Assembly (NCBI GenBank): GCA_003554375.1
Contig: PWGF01000518.1
Coordinates: forward strand, 1 to 7,030
DNA: 7,030 bases
Direction: 5' to 3'
Source of the DNA: Spirochaetaceae bacterium
Lineage (GTDB): Bacteria; Spirochaetota; Spirochaetia; DSM-27196; SKKC01
Shown here: positions 1 to 5,210 of the stretch, one piece after another
Position numbering within the stretch: the stretch's first letter is position 1
Layout: the number at the start of each line of letters is the position of its first letter
Notes under the pieces: generated by a model
The model's database searches: none
What the model was told of the DNA's origin: nothing
What the model saw: only the letters and a program-made list of their open reading frames with translations
Program-made: the position numbers and the translations under genes

Positions 1-894
1 ATTCCGGACTGCATTGATTGACCGGCGCGTGCGGTGGTAGATGCCGGCTTCCGATGGCGCCGGCCGTTTTACCCCGTCTCCCAGGGCAGAAGCTACTCGA
101 CGCGCTCCAAAGCGCTCTCGTATGTGCTCCAATTGCTCTGTAGCTTCCGTTTGCCTGAGATCGCGTACCGTTGCCACAAGAGTGCGCATCTGTGCCGGAG
201 GGAGAGCGATCGGATCGTCGAGCCCCTCACCTTCCCGTGACACAGTTACGTGTTTCTCAAGCGAGACCGCTCCGACGGCGACTCCGAGGGCGGGAATAAG
301 CTCCGGGTCGAGCGTGTGGTCGCTGATCCCGACCGGGCGGCCGAAGACCGAGGAGAGATTCTGAACCACGGAGAGATTGTACTCTTCCTCGGGCGCCGGG
401 TAGGCGGTTACGCAGTGGAGGAGGATAACTCCCTCTCGGCTCAGTACATCGAGCGCCAACTCGATGTCCGAGAGAGTGGAGACTCCCGTGCTTGCCAGTA
501 CCGGGAGGCCCGTCCCGGAAACGTACCGCAACAGATCGAGGTGGTTCAGCTCGGGCGAAGCTATCTTGTAGCGGGTGACCCCGAGCTCGCGTAGCCGATC
601 TGCACTCGTCACGCCGAACGGCGTACACAGGAAGCGAAGGCCCCTGACCTCGGTCTCCTCTTTGAGAGAGGCGTAGAAGTCCGGAGGCCGCTCCAGCGCC
701 CGGAAGCGTTCGTAGATGGAGATTCGCCTGCCGTGGAGCACGATCGTCCCGACTCTGGGATGAACGATCTCCTCGGCTATTATGTACTGGAACTTGGCGC
801 AATCGAACCCCGCCCGCGCTACCTCATCGAGGAGGTCACGAGCGGCGTCGAGCGAGCCCGCGTGGGCTGTTCCGATTTCGGCAATCAGCTCCAT
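1..894 (-). CDS. neuB: N-acetylneuraminate (sialic acid) synthase family protein, 3' end cut by window edge
   Basis: Read on the minus strand, 298 codons stay open from an ATG at 894 to the window edge. The protein begins MELIAEIGTAHAG, the AEIG(x)(x)HxG start of the NeuB family, which condenses phosphoenolpyruvate with an N-acetylhexosamine to give sialic, legionaminic or related nonulosonic acids in the cytoplasm. Family landmarks in order: E6 (AEIG), K34 (KFQ), TPF at 91-93, YKIAS at 109-113, STG at 135-137, LHCVTAYPAP at 159-168, GISDH with H193, and EKH with H215. The two His match the metal ligands of Neisseria NeuB. The last residues, RRSINAVRN, match the linker leading to the C-terminal SAF (antifreeze-like) domain, which lies outside. 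The DDP sequence around 226-228 replaces the usual GPDH stretch, so the exact sugar cannot be named. An in-frame ATG at 912 would add six residues; 894 is preferred because GGGATGGGAAG lies just before it. serS ends 113 bases upstream on the same strand. Confidence 0.88.
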   Translation of the reverse strand, partial: MELIAEIGTAHAGSLDAARDLLDEVARAGFDCAKFQYIIAEEIVHPRVGTIVLHGRRISIYERFRALERPPDFYASLKEETEVRGLRFLCTPFGVTSADRLRELGVTRYKIASPELNHLDLLRYVSGTGLPVLASTGVSTLSDIELALDVLSREGVILLHCVTAYPAPEEEYNLSVVQNLSSVFGRPVGISDHTLDPELIPALGVAVGAVSLEKHVTVSREGEGLDDPIALPPAQMRTLVATVRDLRQTEATEQLEHIRERFGARRVASALGDGVKRPAPSEAGIYHRTRRSINAVRN

Positions 895-1007
895 CTTCCC
901 ATCCCGTAGCATCCGGTATTTCGGGCATGGCCTGCAGCCGGCACGGGTTCTACCGAAGTTTCACCAAGGCACGTGGGCCCTATGTCCCGGTCGGGATCGA
1001 TCCGCTC

Positions 1008-2285
1008 TCAGCCGCGCGGGGCGATCCGCGCGAATCCCGTGTATGGCTGCAGCGTCGAGGGTATGGCTACTCCCCCCTCTTCATCCTGATGGTTTTCCAG
1101 AAGGGCAATAATGGCGCGGCTCACGGCGATTGCGGTTCCGTTCAGCATGTGCAGATAGCGCGGCTTGCCTTCTCCTTTGCTGCGGACGTTCAGCCGGCGG
1201 GCTTGGTAGTCCGTGCAGTTGGACGTGCTGGTCACCTCTCCCCAGTCGCCCGCGTCGCCCCGCCCGGGCATCCATGCTTCGATATCGTACTTCCGGTACG
1301 CTGGGCCGCCGAGGTCGCCGGTGCAGGTGTCTACCACGCGATATGGAACCTCCAGTCCCCGCATGATGCGCTCCTCGAGCTCCAAGAGCTCTTCGAGCTG
1401 TTGGTCGCTGTCCTCCGGTCGCGTGTAGACAAACATCTCGACCTTGGAGAACTGATGGACGCGATAGAGCCCCTTGGAAAACTGACCTGCCGCCCCGGCT
1501 TCGCGCCGAAAACAGTGAGACATGCCCGCCAGCTTGATGGGAAGCTCGTGTTCCGGAATAACGCGGCCCAGATAGTAGCCTCCGAGCGTAATTTCCGCCG
1601 TCCCGATCAAGCACCCTTCGCCCCCCTCCAGCGTGTAGATGTTGCTCTCGGGACCACGGGGTTGAAAGCCGACGCCGGCGACCACCTCCTCGCGAGCGAT
1701 GTCCGGCGTCACCGTAGGGGTGAATCCCGCCTCAGTCACGATGTCCAGCGCATATCGCATCAACGCGAGCTCGAGGAACGCCGCTTCGTTTCTCAAGTAG
1801 TAGAATTTGGCTCCGGAGACCGTGGCGCCCGCTTCGAAATCGAGAAGATCCAACTCCGTTCCAAGGGCCAGGTGGTCCTTTGCGGTAAACGAAAACTCGG
1901 TCGGCGAGCCGACGCGCCGTAGCTCACGGTTGGCCGTATCGTCAGCTCCGACCGGGGCATCGGGATGCGTCATGTTGGGGATCTTCCCCGCCTCCTCATA
2001 GAGGCGACGTTCGAGCTCGCGAAGCTCCTCCTCCTTCTCCGGGATCCGGCTCTTGAGTTGCTTCCCCTCTTCGATCAGCGCCTCTCGCTCGGACGCTGAC
2101 GGGACGGCTTTCATCTGTCGGGCAGTTTCATTACGCCGTGCGCGCAGCTCCTCCAACTGCTTGAGCAATGCGTTTCGCCGATCGTAGAGGTCGATGACGG
2201 TATTAACGTCCACCTCTACCAGGCGGTTCTTCGTGTTCTCGCGAACTTGGTCCGCATGTTCCCGAATGAACTTGAGATCGAGCAT
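1008..2285 (-). CDS. serS: Seryl-tRNA synthetase
   Basis: A complete 425-residue class II aminoacyl-tRNA synthetase that charges tRNA-Ser (and tRNA-Sec) with serine in the cytosol; the length is normal for bacterial SerRS. The N-terminal MLDLKFIREH and the charged helical stretch around residues 30-100 form the long antiparallel coiled coil that binds the tRNA variable arm. The catalytic core shows the TAE serine-binding motif (229-231), motif 2 (CFRREAGAAG from 258, then LYRVHQFSKVEMF at 273-285), the TSTSNCTDYQARR segment (352-364) and motif 3 (SRAIIALLENHQ at 389-400, then the VAIPSTLQPY tail). The ATG at 2285 is chosen because the canonical N-terminus starts there; an upstream TTG at 2321 would add 12 non-family residues and lies on the candidate -35. 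No Shine-Dalgarno sequence precedes the ATG (CGCCACC), which fits the promoter placement described separately. Nothing in the core is missing. Confidence 0.97.
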   Translation of the reverse strand: MLDLKFIREHADQVRENTKNRLVEVDVNTVIDLYDRRNALLKQLEELRARRNETARQMKAVPSASEREALIEEGKQLKSRIPEKEEELRELERRLYEEAGKIPNMTHPDAPVGADDTANRELRRVGSPTEFSFTAKDHLALGTELDLLDFEAGATVSGAKFYYLRNEAAFLELALMRYALDIVTEAGFTPTVTPDIAREEVVAGVGFQPRGPESNIYTLEGGEGCLIGTAEITLGGYYLGRVIPEHELPIKLAGMSHCFRREAGAAGQFSKGLYRVHQFSKVEMFVYTRPEDSDQQLEELLELEERIMRGLEVPYRVVDTCTGDLGGPAYRKYDIEAWMPGRGDAGDWGEVTSTSNCTDYQARRLNVRSKGEGKPRYLHMLNGTAIAVSRAIIALLENHQDEEGGVAIPSTLQPYTGFARIAPRG

Positions 2286-2292
2286 GGTGGCG

Positions 2293-2321
2293 ACTATACC
2301 AAGGGCAGAACCGGCCGGCAA
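2293..2321 (-). promoter_or_regulatory. Candidate serS promoter giving a leaderless transcript
   Basis: On the minus strand, TTGCCG (2321-2316) and TATAGT (2298-2293) are separated by exactly 17 bases. Only seven bases lie between the -10 hexamer and the serS ATG, so the normal start point would fall at or within a few bases of the A of ATG. The lack of any Shine-Dalgarno sequence agrees with leaderless translation. This is a motif match by eye only. Confidence 0.5.
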
Positions 2322-2459
2322 GCTCGAGAGAGCACGAGGTCACCGCCGCAAAGGAAGGCCGGCCGGAACGCGAGCCGAGCATGCCCGCCGTGCGTAGGGT
2401 TCTATCGGCACCGACCGCCCGGGGAACTGGGGAGCTTAAAGGGGGGCCTTCAGAGGTGA

Positions 2460-2503
2460 GCGGAAAGCGTGAGGCAGGTCCGGTGGACGCCCACGCTTTC
2501 CGC
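2460..2503 (-). repeat. Long near-perfect hairpin downstream of the ferredoxin gene
   Basis: Perfect 12-base inverted repeat: GCGGAAAGCGTG at 2460-2471 and its complement at 2492-2503. The intervening 20 bases continue the stem: GGC (2473-2475) with GCC (2489-2491), then GTCC (2478-2481) with GGAC (2485-2488) around a 3-base loop, leaving bulges of A and AG on one side. In total there are 19 base pairs in 44 bases. No run of T follows on either strand, so it is not a textbook intrinsic terminator; it may be a U-less terminator, an mRNA 3'-end stabiliser or a mobile palindromic repeat. The strand is assigned from the ferredoxin gene, but the structure is symmetric. Confidence 0.6.
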
Positions 2504-2506
2504 GAA

Positions 2507-2525
2507 TGTACCCGTTGCGGGCACA
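2507..2525 (-). repeat. Short hairpin between the ferredoxin gene and the long hairpin
   Basis: TGT and CCCG (2507-2509, 2511-2514) pair with CGGG and ACA (2518-2521, 2523-2525) around TTG, with one mismatch at 2510/2522. It is the middle one of three consecutive hairpins between the ferredoxin stop codon and position 2460. Confidence 0.35.
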
Positions 2526-2535
2526 GAATCGAGCC

Positions 2536-2562
2536 GAGGAGCAGGTTTGGCGCCTACTCCTC
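2536..2562 (-). terminator. Hairpin spanning the ferredoxin stop codon
   Basis: GAGGAG (2536-2541) pairs with CTCCTC (2557-2562), and AGG (2543-2545) with CCT (2553-2555), with one C/A mismatch between and a 7-base loop. The right arm contains the last two Glu codons and the stop codon (2554-2556) of the ferredoxin. It could act as a 3' mRNA stabiliser or a weak terminator together with the two hairpins beyond it. No T tract follows on the minus strand, so the terminator call is tentative. Confidence 0.35.
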
Positions 2563-2742
2563 CACAATGATACATTCGGCGGGGCACTCGTCCGCCGCGT
2601 CCTGTACTGCACCTTCGAGATTCTGAGGGACGTCTTCCGTCTTGACTCTTGCGACGTCACCGTCCATTTCAAAGACGTCCGGAACAAGATCCGGACAGAC
2701 TTCGCATCCGGTGCACGCATCTTGATCTATTCTGACCTTCAT
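2554..2742 (-). CDS. Single-cluster [4Fe-4S] ferredoxin
   Basis: A 62-residue acidic protein, MKVRIDQDACTGCEVC at its start, of the small monocluster ferredoxin type carrying low-potential electrons in the cytosol. C10, C13, C16 and C53 (in DECP) sit where the four ligands lie in Thermotoga maritima ferredoxin, whose first 16 residues have the same spacing. The disulfide cysteine at position 20 of that protein is Val here, and there is an extra Cys, C57 (CPAEC), in place of the usual small residue. The hydrophobic segment VPDVFEM (20-26) and the C-terminal IIVEE are typical. The ATG at 2742 is chosen over the in-frame TTG at 2748 because AGGAGGT (2755-2749) is ideally spaced to it. The gene stands alone with its own promoter and is divergent from the metal transporter operon. 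The electron partner cannot be told from context. Confidence 0.95.
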   Translation of the reverse strand: MKVRIDQDACTGCEVCPDLVPDVFEMDGDVARVKTEDVPQNLEGAVQDAADECPAECIIVEE

Positions 2743-2748
2743 AGACAA

Positions 2749-2755
2749 ACCTCCT
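2749..2755 (-). promoter_or_regulatory. Ferredoxin ribosome binding site
   Basis: The minus-strand AGGAGGT ends six bases before the ATG at 2742. It decides the start: the TTG at 2748 would directly abut the site. Confidence 0.85.
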
Positions 2756-2782
2756 CACATTAGTTGTCACGATCCGCCGCTG

Positions 2783-2811
2783 AGTGTACCCGGGGCCACC
2801 CCGAATGTCAA
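2783..2811 (-). promoter_or_regulatory. Ferredoxin promoter with an inverted repeat centred in the spacer
   Basis: On the minus strand, TTGACA (2811-2806) matches the -35 consensus exactly and TACACT (2788-2783) is a good -10, with a 17-base spacer. The spacer contains a perfect inverted repeat, CGGGG/CCCCG (2791-2795 and 2799-2803), whose centre at 2797 is the exact centre of the spacer. The leader to the ATG would be roughly 35 bases. The repeat is a possible operator, but no regulator is visible. Confidence 0.7.
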
Positions 2812-2846
2812 AACGGCGATTGATCTCGGCCGACCGGCTCGTCTCA

Positions 2847-2918
2847 CCGGCGCATGCCGGGCTTGTCACATGCTCCTGACTCCAGCCGGGAACCCGGGCG
2901 GAGCCGCCTTGTGAGCAA
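2847..2918. other. Nested GC-rich stems in the ferredoxin/transporter intergenic region
   Basis: A perfect hairpin, CCGGC/GCCGG around GCAT, occupies 2847-2860. Next to it lies a two-tier structure. TTG and CACA (2863-2865, 2867-2870) pair with TGTG and CAA (2910-2913, 2916-2918). Inside, CTCC (2880-2883) pairs with GGAG (2900-2903), enclosing CCGGG/CCCGG (2886-2890, 2893-2897). No open reading frame with a credible start lies here and I do not recognise a known riboswitch. The stems could belong to a leader RNA of either flanking gene or be DNA-level palindromes. The density of pairing in a GC-rich region may be partly chance. Confidence 0.3.
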
Positions 2919-2934
2919 CTGCACGGCCCGCTGA

Positions 2935-3038
2935 GGAGGGGAATTGTGATGCCTCCCGGTCAGATAGCTGTCCGACTCTCTCGTTGAGCCGATGGGAACC
3001 GGGAAGCCTTTCTTCCGGCTACACCGGGTGATCCGGAA
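2935..3038 (+). other. Overlapping, mutually exclusive stems upstream of the transporter operon
   Basis: Four stems share arms. D: GGAGG (2935-2939) with CCTCC (2952-2956). A: 2951-2960 with 2998-3007, nine pairs and one mismatch. B: GGAAG (3002-3006) with CTTCC (3012-3016), extended by CC (2999-3000) with GG (3017-3018) past a bulged G. C: TTCCGG (3013-3018) with CCGGAA (3033-3038), enclosing CAC/GTG. D excludes A, A excludes B, and B excludes C, the logic of an attenuator or riboswitch leader. Against this, there is no T tract, the family is not one I recognise, and the best promoter I see for the operon lies downstream at 3053-3079, so transcription through this part is unproven. Confidence 0.35.
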
Positions 3039-3052
3039 TGGTCATAGATCTA

Positions 3053-3097
3053 TTGACCGCCATTGTTACTCTGTATTACAGTAAAACGAAGTATTAC
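3053..3097 (+). promoter_or_regulatory. Candidate promoter and operator of the metal-import operon
   Basis: This lies in an AT-rich island (about 3039-3104) that stands out from the GC-rich surroundings. TTGACC (3053-3058) and TATTAC (3074-3079) form a -35/-10 pair with a short 15-base spacer. The -10 is inside an 11-base palindrome, CTGTA-T-TACAG (3071-3081). The heptamer GTATTAC recurs at 3073-3079 and 3091-3097, 18 bases apart; the second copy continues as ATTACGA, which resembles a half-site of Gram-positive Zur boxes. A metalloregulator of the Zur or DtxR/TroR type binding here would be expected for this operon, but none is encoded in the window as a separate gene. Confidence 0.4.
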
Positions 3098-3103
3098 GAA
3101 AGT

Positions 3104-3110
3104 AGGAGGG
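3104..3110 (+). promoter_or_regulatory. Ribosome binding site of the binding-protein gene
   Basis: AGGAGGG is 11 bases before the ATG at 3122, rather long, and only 5 bases before an in-frame TTG at 3116. Initiation at TTG 3116 (adding Leu-Glu, read as Met-Glu) is therefore a real alternative to ATG 3122. The more upstream ATG at 3038 is rejected because it would place the promoter island inside the gene and put about 28 residues ahead of the signal peptide. Confidence 0.7.
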
Positions 3111-3121
3111 AGTTGTTGGAG

Positions 3122-4132
3122 ATGAGCATACACGGCACCAGGAAGACAATCTCGCGTCACGGAGCTATCGTGGCGGGAATCATAACGCTTCTATTGTTCG
3201 TGGGTGGAGTAACTTCGGGATTCGCTTCCGGCGTTGCGGAGGAGGAGAGCGAGCTTACGATCGTAACGACTACCGGACACATAGGGGATGCCGTGCGACG
3301 GATCGCGCCTGATGCAAACGTCACGGTACTCATGGGGCCCGGTTCGGATCCCCACACGTACGTGCCGGGGACGCGGGAGACGCAACGGATGCGTCAGGCC
3401 GACCTCGTGCTGTATAATGGGCTCCGGCTTGAGATCCAGTTTGCCGATCAGCTTGAGGGGCTTGGAGAGCACGCTCTTCCGGTCGCGGGGTTCGTTCCGG
3501 AGGAGAAGTTGATCCCGGCCGAGGGCCACGACGACGGCCACGGCCACCACGACGACCATGGTCATGATCACGACCACGGCGAGTACGATCCGCACATCTG
3601 GTTCGACCTCGATCTGTGGGCCGAGGTGGTTCGCGGGACCGCCAAGGTCATTGCAGAGATCGATCCGGCGATGGAGGAGGTCTATCGGGCAAACGCGGAA
3701 GATTACATCAACGAGCTTCAGGAACTGGACGACTATGCTCGCCGCCGCGTAGCGGAGCTCGGAGACGAGCGGCCGACCCTTGTGACGAACCATGATGCTT
3801 TTGCATACTTGGCCAGGGCGTACGGTTTCGACGGTCAGAGTGTATTCGGTATCAGCACGGATCAAGAGGCTGCCGTGCGGGATATCGAGCGGTTGGCGGA
3901 TTACGTCATAGAGCATGAGGTTCCGGTTGTCTTCCAAGAGGAGATCGTTGGAACCCAAGCGATCGATGCGCTCGCCGAAGCGGTGGAGGCCGGGGGCGGG
4001 ATTATCCACGTGCACACGGAGCGGTTGTACTCGGGTGCGCTTGGCGAGGAAGGCGATGTCTCGACGTTTAGCGGTGCTTTCCGCCACAATATCGATACCA
4101 TTGTCGATGCGTTTCTGACATCGATGAGGTAG
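3122..4132 (+). CDS. znuA: Zn/Mn-family ABC transporter periplasmic metal-binding protein
   Basis: A 336-residue cluster A-I binding protein (ZnuA/TroA family) that captures Zn2+ or Mn2+ outside the inner membrane and delivers it to the permeases encoded just downstream. Basic residues then a hydrophobic stretch (15-32) and FASG form a Sec signal peptide; there is no lipobox Cys. Metal ligands by position: H78 (GSDPHTY), H158 (DPHIWFD), H224 (TNHDAFAYL). A His/Asp-rich loop with eight His at 136-152, just before DPHIW, is typical of zinc carriers, and His rather than Glu as third ligand also favours zinc. The GISTDQEAAVRDIERL segment (243-258) and the C-terminal HNIDTIVDAF are family hallmarks. 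At the fourth-ligand position, TroA has SDAMG; here it is SGALG (304-308), so Gly305 replaces the Asp. The family assignment is firm; the metal is inferred. Confidence 0.95.
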   Translation: MSIHGTRKTISRHGAIVAGIITLLLFVGGVTSGFASGVAEEESELTIVTTTGHIGDAVRRIAPDANVTVLMGPGSDPHTYVPGTRETQRMRQADLVLYNGLRLEIQFADQLEGLGEHALPVAGFVPEEKLIPAEGHDDGHGHHDDHGHDHDHGEYDPHIWFDLDLWAEVVRGTAKVIAEIDPAMEEVYRANAEDYINELQELDDYARRRVAELGDERPTLVTNHDAFAYLARAYGFDGQSVFGISTDQEAAVRDIERLADYVIEHEVPVVFQEEIVGTQAIDALAEAVEAGGGIIHVHTERLYSGALGEEGDVSTFSGAFRHNIDTIVDAFLTSMR

Positions 4133-4172
4133 ATGACCGATGTGAGGTGGGCGACCAAAGCGGGATGTGAGT

Positions 4173-4193
4173 CGGGGCCGGTAGCCGGCTCCG
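4173..4193 (+). repeat. Strong hairpin between binding-protein and permease genes
   Basis: Nine consecutive pairs (one G-T): positions 4173-4181 (CGGGGCCGG) with 4185-4193 (CCGGCTCCG) around the loop TAG. It begins 40 bases after the binding-protein stop. No T run follows, so it could be an RNA-stabilising or attenuating element that keeps the binding protein more abundant than the permeases, as is usual for ABC importers. Confidence 0.5.
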
Positions 4194-4211
4194 CTCGCGA
4201 TCCGAATCCTG

Positions 4212-4239
4212 CGGCTGCGGCACGATATACCGGCAGCCG
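4212..4239 (+). repeat. Second hairpin before the first permease gene
   Basis: CGGCTGC (4212-4218) pairs with GCAGCCG (4233-4239), extended by GG (4219-4220) with CC (4230-4231) past a bulged G at 4232; the loop is nine bases. It ends 11 bases before the GAGG ribosome binding site (4251-4254) of the permease, so it could influence translation of the permeases. Confidence 0.45.
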
Positions 4240-4259
4240 ACACACCGTGAGAGGCGCCG

Positions 4260-5210
4260 GTGGAACTAATCGAGATCTTGTTGTCTATTCGAGTAAGCCA
4301 TACGCTTCGGACTGTCCTAGCGGGGAGTGCTGTCGTCGGTGCAGCAGCCGGGATGCTCGGGTGCTTCTCCTATCTCCGGCGCGAGGCGTTGGTGGGGAGC
4401 GTCGTCGGACATGCCGCCTTCGCCGGGATTACCGGCGCATTTCTGATCGTAAGCTTTGTGACCGGAAGCAGCGCACTCGCGGTCGCTTCGATGACGCCGG
4501 GGGCGCTTGTTGCGGGGGTTTTGGCGATGCTCGCGGCTACGGCAGTGGTAAACTATACGCCTGTTAAGTCAGATACTGCGATGGCGATCTCGATGTCGGT
4601 GTTCTTCGGAGTGGGTATTTTTCTATTGCGCATTATCCAGACGGGGAACCTGCCGGAGCGCTCGGCTGTGGCGGGCTACATGTTCGGCCAGGCGGCGCTT
4701 CTTACTCAGGCGAACGTACGGGTCATTGTGGGGTTGGCCGGCGTGTCGCTGGCCGTGATGACACTCCTTTGGAAGGAGCTCAAACTGATGACGTTCGATC
4801 GTAGCTTCGGCGCGGCGTTGGGATATCCTGCGAAGCGGCTGGACTACGTGGTGACGACAGTGATCGTTCTGGCAGTCGTGGTCGGACTTTCGATTGTTGG
4901 TGTCGTATTGATGGCCGCGTTGCTCGTGGCGCCGGCTGCCGCGGCGCGCCAGTGGACGAGGCGACTGTCAACAATGGTGCTCGGTGCAGGAGCAGTTGGA
5001 GCGGTGAGCGGAGCGGCCGGAGCGTTGATAAGTGCCGGCACTCGCGGATTGCCCACTGGCCCGGTTATTGTGCTCGTTTCGATTGCGTTCGCAGTGCTGA
5101 GCGTGCTTTTTGCTCCTCACCGAGGGGTGGTGTGGGGCAAGCTGGAACGGCACCGGGCGCGTGAGCATGTCCTGAGGTATACGGATCACGGTGCCGGGGG
5201 GAGGGCATGA
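4260..5210 (+). CDS. Metal ABC transporter permease (TroC/ZnuB family), first subunit
   Basis: A 316-residue, very hydrophobic inner-membrane protein of the ABC-3 family, with roughly eight or nine membrane segments, forming half of the channel that moves Zn2+/Mn2+ from the binding protein into the cytoplasm. Family features are the YLRREALVGSVVGHAAFAGI segment (38-57, with H51), D105 followed by AMAISMSVFFGVGIFLL (107-123), the cytoplasmic WKELKLMTFDRSFGAALGYP coupling region (171-190) that should contact the ATPase, and SIVGVVLMAALLVAPAAAA (211-229). The start is GTG at 4260, preceded by GAGAGG with five bases spacing. It overlaps the next gene by ATGA, so the two are translationally coupled. 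Two separate permease genes are the tro/mts-type layout rather than the single-permease znu layout, so I leave the symbol open. The expected ATPase gene does not precede it. Confidence 0.93.
   Translation: MELIEILLSIRVSHTLRTVLAGSAVVGAAAGMLGCFSYLRREALVGSVVGHAAFAGITGAFLIVSFVTGSSALAVASMTPGALVAGVLAMLAATAVVNYTPVKSDTAMAISMSVFFGVGIFLLRIIQTGNLPERSAVAGYMFGQAALLTQANVRVIVGLAGVSLAVMTLLWKELKLMTFDRSFGAALGYPAKRLDYVVTTVIVLAVVVGLSIVGVVLMAALLVAPAAAARQWTRRLSTMVLGAGAVGAVSGAAGALISAGTRGLPTGPVIVLVSIAFAVLSVLFAPHRGVVWGKLERHRAREHVLRYTDHGAGGRA

Noticed and set aside
257..802. 181-codon minus-strand open frame inside the neuB-like gene
   Set aside because: Wrong frame on the same strand; the true frame carries all NeuB motifs and is open to the window edge.
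985..996. TCCCG/CGGGA inverted repeat between serS and the neuB-like gene as a terminator
   Set aside because: The loop would be only two bases and there is no T tract; too short to support.
927..1922. 331-codon plus-strand open frame opposite serS
   Set aside because: Antisense shadow of a fully recognisable SerRS; composition is biased, there is no ribosome binding site and no family motif.
2840..3040. Cobalamin, TPP, yybP-ykoY (Mn2+), NiCo or ZTP riboswitch, or SRP RNA, in the intergenic region
   Set aside because: I compared the remembered core motifs of each with this stretch; isolated GGGAA/CCGG words occur but no class's conserved core is present.
3038..3121. ATG at 3038 as start of the binding protein
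   Set aside because: It has no ribosome binding site and would put the promoter island and the AGGAGGG site inside the coding region, ahead of a complete signal peptide.
3191..4243. 350-codon minus-strand open frame opposite the binding-protein gene
   Set aside because: Antisense to a clear ZnuA-family gene; the translation is low-complexity opposite the His-rich loop (valine runs) and has no motifs.
4133..4567. Plus-strand open frame beginning with ATG directly after the binding-protein stop, as a possible ATPase remnant
   Set aside because: It has no Walker A or signature motif, is Arg/Gly/Ser-rich, and most of it lies out of frame inside the first permease gene.
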